Source: Phaseolus vulgaris
Taxonomy: Eukaryota; Streptophyta; Magnoliopsida; Fabales; Fabaceae
DNA: 64,000 nt
Assembly (NCBI RefSeq): GCF_000499845.2
Contig: NC_023759.2
Span: forward strand, 38,711,785 to 38,775,784
Direction: 5' to 3'
Shown here: one piece after another, positions 27,163 to 38,197 of the stretch
How positions within the stretch are numbered: position 1 is the stretch's first letter
Layout of the letters: the number at the start of each line of letters is the position of its first letter
Notes under the pieces: generated by a model
The model's input: only the letters and a program-made list of their open reading frames with translations
Database searches by the model: none
Told to the model about the DNA's origin: nothing
Position numbers and translations under genes: made by a program

Positions 27163-27305
27163 TAACTAAAATTAAAAAAAGTGAATAAAAGGTGGAACCA
27201 AGAGGTGCAGGAAATTGAGAGAGAGGTGGAACCAAGAGAGAGAGAGCAACTAAAATTTTAAAAAGTGAATAAGAGGTGCAGGAGAGAGAGAAAGAGAGAG
27301 AGAAA
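27163..27305. repeat. imperfect tandem duplication with (GA)n tracts
   Basis: AACTAAAATT followed by AAAAAGTGAATAA and AGGTG occurs at 27163 and again at about 27248, each copy followed by GA-rich sequence (GGTGGAACCAAGAG and long GAGAGA runs to 27303). It is a duplicated unit of about 85 bp whose GA tract has expanded. Confidence 0.7.
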
Positions 27306-27846
27306 ACCAGAAATGAGAGAAAGTATAGAAAGATGATTTGGATAGAATAGAGAATTTGGATTGGAGATTTGGATTTTTTAATTTTGAACATCCTTATAAA
27401 CAAAATGGATATCTGCTATGAAAATATAATAAAATATGGATCAAACTAAAAACTGGATTTAAATAAATGAATTTTTAATGGATTAGTGTAGTGTAGAAAT
27501 GGAACAATTTGACAAAAGTGAATTTTTTGTCCATTCCTAAGTCAATTTAATATTTTCAAATATATTTATTTTATAATATATTCTATATATGGCGAAACAA
27601 TATTAGTGTAAATTTTACTATCTCATTTCCATTTTTGAAGTAAAAAATTATTATAATCTTCATATGATTTTTCTTTTGTTATCCTCATTTGTACCAGATA
27701 TGTGTACAAGGCCCTTTACTTCTAAATACTAATTAAAATATTTATAAAAAATCATAATAAAAGAAAGATTATATTATCAAATATTCAATGTCAAAAAAAT
27801 ATGTATTTTCTTTTTTTTCAATTTTGAATATCAAGAAAAAAATTAC
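27306..27846. other. intergenic, AT-rich
   Basis: Nothing recognised up to the presumed target duplication ATTAC at 27842-27846. Confidence 0.4.
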
Positions 27847-28938
27847 TCTTAGAACTAATGGTCTAAACAAGATGAGGTAAATTGTTTTCACAAGATTTCC
27901 GCAAAGTTTGAAGGTAAAGGAAAAAATTCTGAAAAATCAATCAATTGGTTTTATGTTCAACTCAATAAAAATTTTGTTTTAAGGTTATTTCTAGAAAATC
28001 AACCTGTTGTTTAACCGGTTGTAATCAAGTTAAAACAATTTGCTAGAGATAGAGAAAATCAACCTGTTGTTTAAGAGGTTTATACTGTTTCACTCTTAAT
28101 CAAGAGCTACATTCCGTCATCAGCTAACCATTGAGAATTCACTTTGTAATCAAACCTAGATTACAAAACACACACCAAGAGTGATTATCTTGAACCCCTC
28201 AAGAACACACACCACTCCTGGGCAACACCATAGTTTTCAGAAAAGCTTTTCTGAAACTGCCTTATACAAGAACACACAGAAATACAATGTCCAAAGAGAA
28301 GAGAATAGAATACACCTGGATATTACAAAGCTTATACTTCAAAAGTATACAAACCCCAATCTTATTCCACACACTTGAGATGATCCAAAACTTTTGAATT
28401 CTTGAAAAACGTTTTAAGTAATCTCTCTTTCTTAGTGAATTCAAAAGAATGTTAAACAACCTTTATATAACCTCAATCAATTGGTCGAAGCTGTTAGATA
28501 AAAAACCAGAAGTAGTTGGAAACATTTAAAACAGTTTAAAGTACATAACAAAATTTTGTTATGAAAACAACAGATTGTTTCCCAAAACAATCGATTGAAA
28601 TAATTTCCTATTAAGGTTTTAATAAAAACAATCAGTGTTTTATCTAAATAACCATTGTTTCTTTTTTACAACAAAGACAAAATTAAGCAAAACTTTTCCA
28701 AATCATTTTGAAAATCACTAAGTCTCAGACAACGGGTTGTTTCGACATTTCAATAAGTTAAAATTTCACAACCCTTTTAGAAAACTCACCTTTCATAAAG
28801 ATAAACATTCAAATGAGCTTGGATCATCTTAAGGAGTAAATTAACAAGTTAAAAACTACTAGACAACACACTCACCCAACAAGAAGGTCTTCAAGCTTTT
28901 CACATAAATTTGGAGACATCAAAACATCTTGTTCAACA
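27847..28938 (-). mobile_element. solo LTR of a Ty1/copia-type retrotransposon
   Basis: Read on the minus strand, the LTR starts TGTTGAACAAGATG at 28938, the typical start of a large legume copia LTR family. A TATA box (TATATAAAG, about 28462-28470) lies in the middle, and the R-U5 part runs down to a degenerate CTAAGA end (CTAACA expected) at 27847. The 5-bp sequence ATTAC abuts both ends (27842-27846 and 28939-28943), fitting a target-site duplication. No internal region or second LTR is present, so this is most simply a solo LTR left by recombination between LTRs. Confidence 0.6.
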
Positions 28939-30023
28939 ATTACAATTGTATAAATATCAAATGAGAGTATCAAATAACAATTGAATAAAAGTTGAATAAT
29001 TACATAAAAGAGTACAAATGATTAAATATATATCATAGAAATAAGTTTAAAAAAAGAAAAAAAAGAATTAATGTAAGTATTTTAGGTTACTTAATAAATT
29101 ATTAAAGATGTTTTGATAATTCTAGATGAGGATGAGTAATATAACCGAAAGAGACAGCAATTACTCATATTTATACCATTATGCAACTCATAAAAAATTA
29201 GGACATGCTTTGATAATACTCACATGGACAAGTTGGATTGTCATCCTATTCTATATTGTTATTTTTAAATAGTTGTGTTAAAATAAAATCTATTGTTAAA
29301 TATTAAATATCATCGTCAAAAACAAATATTTAAATAAATATCAATTTGTACTAAGTAAAACATTATCAACGAATAAGTTTGTCAAAAAGATGAATTATTA
29401 TGTGTCAATAAAAAAAGTAATGGTAACAAGGTGTTTTATTTTTATTTTAAAATAAAAAGCATAAAATAATTTTCTATTTCGTTAAATGGTTATATAGTCT
29501 TGATTATGGAGATTTTACTAGCATACCTTAATTTTAAAATTAATAAACATTTGATAATATAAACTGCTAAAATTTTAGAGCAAAAACAATGTAAGGAAAA
29601 ATAAAAATTACATGAAAAAAATGTAATGCACACAGAATAATTTTCCATTGAAATGCCTCATAAAATAAGGATCGGAGCTTTATCCGAAATGCTTGGGCCA
29701 AAAATTCTTTACCCTTCGGATTTATATATATGTATATAAGATATTTTTCTCTGTCTTTCTTAACACACCTTTTGGATAAGCCTTCTTCCCCTTGTGTTGC
29801 GCCATTTTTCTGAACTTTTTTTTTTATAAAACCAAACATTATTTATTGATTTTCTCAAACCAGCTTCACGGAATCTGAGACAACAACCTAAGTCCATGTT
29901 CTGTCCCCTAAACCTAAGGAACCTGGGAGAACGATTGTGTTCCTTTTTCCTTAGCAATAAACAATATCATTTTCTTGATTGGCTTGTGTGTTGTAAAGAG
30001 GAAAGCTTGGAGTGCAAAAGGGT
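28939..30023. other. upstream region of the thioredoxin gene
   Basis: AT-rich to about 29560. The last 300 bases before the ATG have more balanced composition and are probably promoter and 5' UTR. No other gene recognised. Confidence 0.4.
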
Positions 30024-31323
30024 ATGTCTGTAATAGGGGCGTGTTCACAGTTTGTGTACAGAGAGGTTTATCAGAGAGATGAACAGTGGACACAGTGCTT
30101 GGTGAGTGGGAGAGGGTATCTCTTTTGTCACAGGAGTGGTGGGTGTGAGAACATATGGGTTGGAAGCAGACACAGAGAAAGAAAGATGAAAAGGAGAAAT
30201 TTGCGTGTGGAAGCGATGTGGCCAGATTTGTCAAAATCAAGTGAGTTGCAGATGGAAGAAATCAATGATTCCGACCACCTTGATCAAATTCTTCTTCTTG
30301 CCCACGACAACTCCCAACCTATCCTCATTGATTGGTTCGTACTTTCTCTCTCTGCAGTTCATCTTGTCTGCAACTTTTTCTATTGTTAGTTCCTTACTCA
30401 ATAACTCTCTCATCATTTTCTCCCTCAAGATTTTGTTTCGTGTAATTCAGTTAGTAAAATATAGAATCATTGATAACCACTAAATATTTTAACTAAAGAA
30501 TTAGGAAATTTTAATTTTTTAAAATATAACAAGATATACAATGATTTTGAGGATATATAAGTTGATTTGATTACTTGTGCTTATTTTTGTAATGTAGGAT
30601 GGCTACTTGGTGTCGGAAATGTATCTATTTGAAGCCCAAGGTGGAAAAATTAGCAGCTGAATATCAAAACAAGTAAACTGCTCATTGTGTCTTCTTCAGT
30701 TCTTTGATATTTTCCTTTAAAGCAAAACTATATTAATCTAATATCAATTCTGCATAGCTACATATAACACTTGAAGTGAGCACTTGGAAATCATGAATTC
30801 TAGCTTAATTGTTCGAACATTATACACATAATAGTTATGACATTTGAAGAGACTGTGTATAATATTCCATTGTCTTTGTTAATCCAAAGCAAACGTATGT
30901 TGCTACTCATTCATTTGTTTTCTTATCCTTGCATGTTTCAGAGTCAAATTTTACTGTGCGGATGTGAATAAAGTACCCCAGACTCTAGTCAAGAGAGGCA
31001 ACATATCTGTAAGTATGAATTTTCATTCTTAATTATTTCAGTAAAAGCGTGTTGCATAATGTTGTGTGCTCATTTTGACTGTTGTTTGTTTTGTTGTTCT
31101 GCATTATGCAGAAAATGCCAACAATTCAGGTGAGTCTCCCACTAAGTTAATTTTTGTGACTAGAAAGGATGATTTAGACATCCAATAGTAGGAAAATAAA
31201 AGGGAAAACGTGAATTGTTTGCAGCTGTGGAAAGATGGAGAGATGAAAGCAGAAGTGATTGGAGGCCATAAGGCCTGGCTAGTCATTGAAGAAGTCAGAG
31301 AAATGATCCAAAAGTTTTTATGA
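30024..31323 (+). CDS. WCRKC1: WCRKC-type thioredoxin-like protein, chloroplastic
   Basis: Spliced model 30024-30334, 30598-30672, 30942-31008, 31112-31129 and 31225-31323, all GT-AG and phase-consistent, 189 aa. The redox site is WCRKC (Cys109 and Cys112), the hallmark of the plant WCRKC / thioredoxin-like 3 family, instead of the usual WCGPC. The cis-proline loop is present (KMPTIQ, Pro154) and the fold ends with the [12 protein letters not shown] helix. The first 60-70 residues are basic and Ser/Gly-rich, fitting a plastid transit peptide. An in-frame ATG at 30012 would add four residues; 30024 (MSVIGACS) was preferred as the better leader start, but this is a judgement. Family members are stromal disulfide oxidoreductases with an atypical redox site; the partners of this one cannot be read from sequence. 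Exon 4 is an 18-nt micro-exon. Confidence 0.92.
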
Positions 31324-31807
31324 TACTTCTGTTCCCTCAACAAAAATAAGAGACAACAAAGTTATAATTGAAAAAACTAATTTTCCAATGTATTTTTGTT
31401 AATACTTTTTGTATGTTGGCAACTGCATGTAGTTGTATATCATATTTATCAATGGAATTGTGTACCATAGCTGAAAGAAATTGGGAAAGGATGATGCTCA
31501 GTGTTTCTCCCTCCCTCTCAACCATTAGAGGATGAAAACACTGATTTTAATACCAATTTAAAACTTGCAATTGTTTTCTATTAATGACAGAAAAAGATTA
31601 TTAAATGATGCTTGTTACTAACTATTCATTTTTTAATAATTGGTTTTTCTTCACTTATAAGGGTCGGATTTGGAGCTAAATAAGGTTTTGGTCCTTAGTT
31701 TCAACTAAGGAGATATCTCTTCTAGGTCGCTCCAGTTGAAAGTAACTTGAAGTCTAAAGTATGTAAATTGTGTTAATAAATGATAGTAAGAATGTTGTAT
31801 CAACAAC
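31324..31807. other. 3' flank of the thioredoxin gene
   Basis: Probable 3' UTR followed by AT-rich DNA up to the tRNA gene. Nothing else recognised. Confidence 0.4.
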
Positions 31808-31889
31808 GTCGCTTTGGCCGAGTGGTTAAGGCGTGTGCCTGCTAAGTACATGGGGTTTCCCCGCGAGAGTTCGAATCTCTCAGGCGACG
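31808..31889 (+). tRNA. tRNA-Ser(GCU)
   Basis: The 82-nt sequence folds as a class II tRNA. Acceptor arms GTCGCTT and AGGCGAC pair with one G-U. The D arm contains TGGCCGAGTGG (box A), the anticodon stem TGTGC/GTACA encloses CTGCTAA with anticodon GCT at 31841-31843, the variable arm is long (GGGGTTTCCCC), and the T arm is GAGAG TTCGAAT CTCTC (box B core AGTTCGAATCT, 31868-31878). The discriminator base is G, as in tRNA-Ser. There is no intron. CAACAAC at 31801-31806 just upstream is the CAA initiation motif common at plant tRNA genes. It decodes AGC/AGU serine codons. Confidence 0.96.
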
Positions 31890-31897
31890 AGTAACTA

Positions 31898-31904
31898 TTT
31901 TTTT
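31898..31904 (+). terminator. RNA polymerase III T-run terminator
   Basis: Seven consecutive T residues begin nine bases after the tRNA-Ser 3' end, the standard Pol III stop signal. Confidence 0.85.
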
Positions 31905-33016
31905 CTCCAGTTCGAGGATTATTTTTATTATTATTATTACTATTATTTTAATTTCAATTATTTTATATTATTAAATAATTATAATTGTTATTATTATATT
32001 CTTCACTGTGCATAGTTGATGGTGCATTTTATTATTAATGTGAGTTCTGATAAATAACACAAAAGGGTCATACGTGTTGTTGATAAACTTAATCAATTGT
32101 GTGATTTTGCAATGTAGATGGTGGAATCATGGGTGGAATTCTCACAAACCTAATTAGGGATTTTGTGAAGAAGGAAATGAGAAAAAAAAAAACTAACTGA
32201 TGAGTTTAGAAAAATAGAAAATAAAAAAAAAAATTCAAATGAATCATGTTGTGTCTTTATTTCCATTGTTTAATCATCCATGTTTCTTATTTATTTTTAT
32301 TTATGTAGATAGAAAGAATTAAAAATGGATTTTAATTCAAGAATAAGTGGAGTGTTGTATTTTCACTTAGATAACTATAGTAATCTGGAATACTCTTTTT
32401 GGGTGGTTTCTTCTGTTTTTGGAATTTATTGTTACTTCTCTCTCCCTCTCTTTTTGGGCATTATTCTTAAATTAATGATTTTTCTATTATTTATTAGTTA
32501 TATTACGGTAAAAATCTCTCCTTTACTATATGACCCTCAAACATTATTTCATAATTCAGATTTATGGAGCATTTGTTTTGTCTCCATGTAACTGTATATA
32601 ATTTTGATAACTTAAAATAGAGAATTAGCTAAGGTTGGCAATGTTGAATTAAAAAATTTATTGGGTGGGTTTTATCATGTGACGTGGTGTTTCTGAAGTA
32701 CCATAATATTAATTATTAACCTGCATATTTTGTGAGTAATTGAGACATGAGAAAGAACAACGTGTTTTGGATACGATTACTCAAGTTTGGTGGACAAAGT
32801 CATTCATTTGCTTTATTATAATTGTACCTATATTTAATGTTTGTCATTTTATGACCTATTTGTTTTTGTCATTTGCAATGAGAAAATGACTATTTTTCCA
32901 TTGTAAGATTGTGAAGCAATTAGGTTTATATCTATTTGCTTTGGCTTTCTTTTTCCAAGCAACTTATAAGTTCTCTCTACTCTTAATTATACCGTGTAGT
33001 GAAAATTTACTTGACT
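31905..33016. other. intergenic
   Basis: An (ATT)n-like tract at about 31918-32000, then AT-rich DNA. The 88-codon frame at 32325-32591 is hydrophobic because of its T-rich composition and has no recognisable family. Confidence 0.45.
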
Positions 33017-33631
33017 TCTATATACTAAAGCAGGAATATATGTTGAGTGAGTGTATAAATATTTTCTTTATTTATTAAGCAAGATGTTATGTAAAGTTCT
33101 GAAAATGTTATTAAGAATGTTGTACAACTGCAAACTCTCATTTTTCTAATTTGTGTCCAACATGTTCCCAAACTACAATAAAAACTAAAATAAATTAAGT
33201 ATGCCAGCATGTTGAAACTTTACTGATCAAGAAAAATTAACACATAAGTATATGTACTCAGCATTTAAAAAATGGGAGGATGTTGAATATGTTCTAAAAC
33301 AAAAGTAAATAATTTCTGTACTTAGACAAAAATTTAACTTATACTTAATTTCATACTAATTAAGAATGTTAGTGATAGTTAAATTAATTTAATATTATAA
33401 ATTTGGTAAGATGCAAATTATATTTTCTAAATTATCCTAAATTATATAGTTATTAGGAATTATGCCTAAATTTAGATATAAGAATATTTTAAAAATTAAT
33501 TATAACTAAGACACTAATTAATTAATTTTTGAACTTTTGATAAAAGAAATAACTAGCAATATAATTTTAATATATAAAAAATATTTAATTATTATAAAAA
33601 TAAAAAATACGGATTGTCATGTTTCCGCTAG
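33017..33631 (+). mobile_element. putative non-autonomous Helitron (degenerate)
   Basis: It starts TCTATATACTAAAGCAGG, a Helitron-like 5' TC terminus, and ends GTTTCCGCTAG followed by T. The last eleven bases and the following T are identical to the end of the better-formed Helitron at 38954. The 3' hairpin is not convincing here (only a CGGA/TCCG stem). No helicase coding sequence is present. Confidence 0.35.
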
Positions 33632-35444
33632 TAATAATAAAAATATAAAGAATTTTTATACTTATAAAGATATGATAAAAGTATAAACAGAGATACAAAG
33701 AATATGTTCTAAATTAAATGTGAAGAAAAAGTAATTACGTGTTTACTATAATCTATTACATATTATAATGAATAGTGATTATTTTAAAAATCACCCTTTA
33801 TAGTTCACACCATAAAAATCTTTATAATAAAAGTGAGTGAAAGTTAATAATATATAATTTAAAAGTATCACTTATTATTTAGTGAAAAAGGATTTGAAAT
33901 TCTACTCTTAAAAAATAGTTGTTACTAAAAATTAAGAGAAAAATAATATATTTAATATCTTATATCTTTTAGTTGGGATCGTTTTTGTTTTTATTCTCTT
34001 TTAGTTTAAGAAAATCTTTTTTTCTATTTCTTATGGGTTGCGTCTTTTATCTTTCATTAGTAAATAGGAAAAATGTTATATTCTTTGTTTGTTTGAATGT
34101 TATGTATTATCTCCATGTATTTTGTTCTATCTGCTACTATGTAACTCTGTACAAAAAATCATAAAAGATGAATGGCTTGAAAAGTATGTTATTCCTCTGT
34201 ATAATAATTTTTTTCAGTTCAAATTAGTGAAAACAAAGGATACTTCCTTCGACATAAACAGTATTTATACGGAAATAAACACACTATTAGTGATACTGAT
34301 GAAAGAATTAAGAGGACGAAAACATTTATTAAAAGTAGTATACAAACATTAAAAAAACGTAAAAGAACGTTTTCTTACATTTTAAGAAAATGTCTTCGCA
34401 TAATAATTATAAAGTACGAGGAAGAAAGTTAACCACCTGCTAGTCCTAAAATCAATTATCGAATTGCTAAAATAATATTTAGTCAAGTTATGTCTCTTGA
34501 ACATATATTAATCCTGGATTGTCATATTTAGAACAGTGTGTGAAAAATATTCATGTACAATAATTTCTTTTTTAAAACTCTTTTAATTCCATATTCCATT
34601 TTGAACGGGGTATATATTTTAACCCGTTACTCAGATTGATAAAATTTATTTAACATTTAACTATAACTGAACTGTGCTGATGTTAATCTGTGTGACTAGA
34701 ATAGACTTTAGATAATACGCTGTCAAATGTGCACTGAAATTATATACAACATTCAGAAATTGCATATCTTTATACAGAAGAAGCGAGCTGATTGTTATTG
34801 AAAGAAAGATGTGCTTCCGCAGACGTTCTGCACCAACATTCCAACATCAACATGACAGGTAAGGGCCACTTTATTTCATTACCAGGCAAAAAGCCTCAAT
34901 CCACAATGTCTTCTAACACAAATCAGCACCATAGTATATCATCTAATTACCGAGGATGATTCATACCACTTAACAGTGTTTAGTATCGTAAAATTCTTAT
35001 TTAAACACTCAGGGCATTAAAACTATGGTTCTAACAGAACGTCTCCAAATATATGCACTGGAAATTTCTAAAACTCAGTGCATATCCAAATGCCACAGAA
35101 TTCCCATTGGCTAAACATGCTTATCTCATAAAATGATCCAGACAATCTTTGCAGCATACTTCAAACAAGAGTACTAAGGTTCATGGTAGGTGACAAACAA
35201 AAACACAAGAATTTTAGGAGTGTGATATGCAATTCGAAAGAAAGGTGACTGCTCAGATTTCAATTTATTCATTGTCCGACAACGGCATTAGTCACAGACG
35301 ACACTCAAACAAGACATATCATGCACAAAGTATTGCAGTCCACAATATCCAATAATGTCAATTATCCATTAATCTTTCCTTACTAATGAATATTAAATCA
35401 AAATCCGCTAGCTCCATAACACAGGGAATACAATCACAAAAATC
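33632..35444. other. intergenic, then 3' flank of AHA1
   Basis: AT-rich to about 34780. From about 34800 the composition is more balanced, which fits the 3' UTR or downstream flank of the minus-strand AHA1 gene. No further gene recognised. Confidence 0.4.
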
Positions 35445-36786
35445 TCAAATTCCAAAACCAAAAACAGCACGTATCCTCTGGAAGATAAGATCCCGCCACC
35501 CCCTTTCGGTGTTCTCAACCACAGTTGCATTACCATACCTGCATCATTACGAAACCAAACCACCTTAGCAAATCAAACCAAACCAAACCACCTCAGCAAA
35601 TCAAACCAAACCAAACCACCTCAGCAAATCAAACCAAACCAAACCAAACAAAATAAAATAAAAACATAACTTCCACAGACCAATCCCAAGCAAGCAAACA
35701 CTCACCTATCCTCTTCAGGCACATCAGTATGAGTCAGCTTCACAACTGTAACACCCGATTCAGGCTCCTCAAACACAAGCCTCACCTGCAAAAGCACACG
35801 TATTACCATACTGTAAGTTAGGTAAAAATTAATTGGCTTTTTTTCCGAGTAGTTAACATAAAAGGCAAAACACTTACTGTGGACTGAACTCCATCGCTCC
35901 AACTTCCGAACCTCCACTTCTGCACAATCAACTTACCCTCCTGCAGCTCCAAATTAGTTCCAGTCACCGATCCATCAAAAATGCTAAACTCACCACCAAC
36001 CTCTTTACTAATCCTCGCATTGCTTTGCGTGAAACCCTTCCACCGATTCTCATCCATCAATATCTCAAACAAGTTTTTCGCCCTGCAATTAAACCTCTCC
36101 GTCATGCTAATACTCTTCACCCCCTTCTTCTCCTTCTTCTTCTTCGTCGCCGTCGAACTCTCCTTCTTCGGCGCAGCCGTAGTGGATGGTGACGGTGACA
36201 AAGACGGCGACGGTGATGAAGACGGCGCCGGTGATGGCGATGGAGACGGCGCCGCCTTCTTGTTGTCCAATTCTTCCATAACAGGACCGCCTTTGGCCAT
36301 GCTCTGCACCCAAACCCTAACCTTCTCCAAGATCAAGGGCTTCCCCTTGGAAAGCATTGCGTCCTTGATCCTCTTCCCTACCGGTCCTTCGTCGTTCACG
36401 GTGATTTTAAGTTCGGGATCCTCGTCGGCATTCTCGTCGGAGATATAGGGGATTTCAACGGTGCCGTCGACTTGGAGAAGTGAAGCTCCGTTGGAGTCCT
36501 TAGCCTCGCCGTGCCAATTGAGCGTGAGGCTGATCTCGTAGCCGGGGATGATTTTTCCCTTGCGGATGTTGATGTAGGCCTCGCCGTCGAGGGAGCGGAG
36601 CGAGGTGGTTTTGACGAAAAGATTTCCCTCGCCGTCGAGAATTGTGAGGTTGGAGAGAAGGGAGGAGAAGAAGGTTCTGGACCATTCGAGACAGTTGGTC
36701 TCGGACCAGTGCCAGTTGTGGACGTTGGTGCCGTCGGGGCGGTCCTCCACGATCCACCGCTTGTCGCCCTCGCCGTAACGAGCCAT
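35445..36786 (-). CDS. AHA1: activator of 90-kDa heat shock protein ATPase (AHA1 co-chaperone)
   Basis: Spliced model, complement of 35445-35538, 35706-35785 and 35878-36786, 360 aa, all junctions GT-AG. The N-terminal Aha1 domain (about residues 10-160) carries the conserved NVHNWHW stretch (21-27) that contacts the Hsp90 middle domain. A low-complexity linker of Ser-Pro repeats (about 178-205) and a Lys/Glu-rich segment follow. The C-terminal START-like AHSA1 domain (about 230-350) shows FNCRAKNLFEILMDENRWKGFTQ and GGEFSIFDGSVTGTN. The protein ends QRIRAVFGFGI, matching the usual AHA1 C-terminus. It is a cytosolic co-chaperone that stimulates Hsp90 ATP hydrolysis and client release. Length and both domains are normal. 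The promoter has heat-shock-like elements (separate entry). Confidence 0.95.
35552..35655. repeat. 28-bp minisatellite in AHA1 intron 2
   Basis: A unit of about 28 bp (CAAACCAAACCACCTCAGCA then AATCAAAC) repeats about three times and decays into (CAAAC)n. It lies wholly within the intron between exons 2 and 3. Confidence 0.85.
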
Positions 36787-36833
36787 TGTGATTGGATTGA
36801 ATAGTTAGAAAATAAGGGTTTTCATTGTTATGG

Positions 36834-36840
36834 TTATATA
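36834..36840 (-). promoter_or_regulatory. TATA box of AHA1
   Basis: TATATAA on the minus strand, 48 bases upstream of the AHA1 start codon, well placed for a short 5' UTR. Confidence 0.55.
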
Positions 36841-36860
36841 ATGTGTTGAAGTGTGGAAAG

Positions 36861-36891
36861 GTCTAGAATGAGAAGAGAGAAGAATCTAGAA
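36861..36891 (-). promoter_or_regulatory. heat-shock-element-like triplets upstream of the AHA1 TATA box
   Basis: The block 36879-36891 reads GAA-nn-ATC-nn-GAA, one mismatch from the three-unit heat-shock element GAAnnTTCnnGAA. A second partial array is at 36861-36873 (GTC-nn-GAA-nn-AGA). Both sit 20-55 bp upstream of the TATA box, the usual place for heat-shock factor sites. The assignment rests on spacing and on the gene being an Hsp90 co-chaperone; the sites are imperfect. Confidence 0.4.
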
Positions 36892-38197
36892 AGACAATGA
36901 AGGATGAGTCTGTTCTATTGGGCTGGGTTTCTCCAGATTTAGTGGTGATTTTAAAGTATTATTCTATAACTTTTTTTTCTTATTTTATTTGGTATTTATT
37001 TGAGAAAAAAAAGCTGTTATTATTTTAATTTTTATACGTAATTATTTTAATTTTAAAAAATATTCATATTTATTCTTGTGTAGAATTTTTCACCTAAACT
37101 TTAAATTTATAAAGTGGCTTAAATATAAAATTATATAACAAAAATATAAAACCATTTTAAAACAAGTAAAAAATAACATCAAATGATTTCACTAATCATA
37201 TTTAATCTCATCTGTACCTTCTACCTGTATATACATGAGATTTTCTCCGTAACTGTTTTTTATATATATATTTGCATAACTGTTTTTTATATGTATAATT
37301 ATTTTTTATTTTTTATATATATAAAAAAGTTCATTTTACTTTTAGTTATTTTGTAATTTTGTAAATATTAAAACAGTTATCAGAATAGAATTTATAGAAT
37401 TTTTTGTAAAACAGTTTTGAATTTATTTTAAAATATATCTTTATTTTTTCAATTTTTACTTTCAGGTTTTTTTTTTCAATTTGGACCATACTACTTCATA
37501 AATTCTTTCACTATTTTACTTTCCCAATTTTTTTACAATTATATGTAATAAAAATAAATTTATACTACAAGAGTTATAGTGTGTAATGTATATAAAAGCT
37601 AATTGAATGTTATTTTTGTGAAGTGTGGATAACGTAAAATTGGAAACAATTACTTTGTTCTCTTTTTAATATTGTAAAATATCAAAATATTGGACAATAT
37701 GTTAAAAAAAAGTTTTTTTTTTCACTATATAAGTATTGAATTGAGAACTTCATCTTATGATTAATTTATATTATCAGATTAGATGAACTACTGTGTTATT
37801 TATATAAAAATAAGAAAAAAAAATATAGAAATAAAATCCAAACTTGCATGAACAAAAATATATTGTGATATTATTGGCATTCATGTAAAATATATAAGGA
37901 GAGTTTCAGAAGTTTGAATTTTGTTGTCTCTTTATTAAACATTTTCGCATATTAAAAAAAAATAGAATATACAAATGGTATTTCAACAATTGCATTTTCT
38001 TTTTCTTGATAAGATATTGCAATAAAAACAACCTTTGAATAAAAAAACTTAAAAAATTACAATTTTTTCAACACTTGCATTTTTTTTGTTCTTGATAAGA
38101 TATTGCAGTAAGAACAACCTTTGAATAACAAAACCTAAAATATTACAATTTGAGATTAAAGGTTTGTGGAAGGTAAAAAAATAACAAATCAGTATAA
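36892..38197. other. AT-rich intergenic with partial repeat copies
   Basis: About 37200-37480 is a diverged copy of the first 230 bp of the Helitron-like element at 38198. About 37840-38154 is a dispersed repeat that has a relative at about 48600-48860. No gene was seen. Confidence 0.5.
37984..38154. repeat. two tandem copies of an 85-bp repeat
   Basis: Copies start at 37984 and 38069 and share CTTGATAAGATATTGCA and ACAACCTTTGAATAA with a few substitutions. Confidence 0.8.

Noticed and set aside
31833..32015. 60-codon frame starting inside the tRNA
   Set aside because: It overlaps the tRNA-Ser gene and then runs through an (ATT)n tract as a Tyr/Phe run, so it is not coding.
35981..36448. 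155-codon plus-strand frame opposite AHA1
   Set aside because: It is the mirror of the AHA1 first exon; its Asp/Gly repeat is the complement of the Ser-Pro codons. Several other long frames at 36107-36804 are shadows of the same exon.
37990..38154. Possible CRISPR-like or satellite array
   Set aside because: Only two 85-bp copies with no spacers, in a plant nuclear sequence; a simple tandem duplication.
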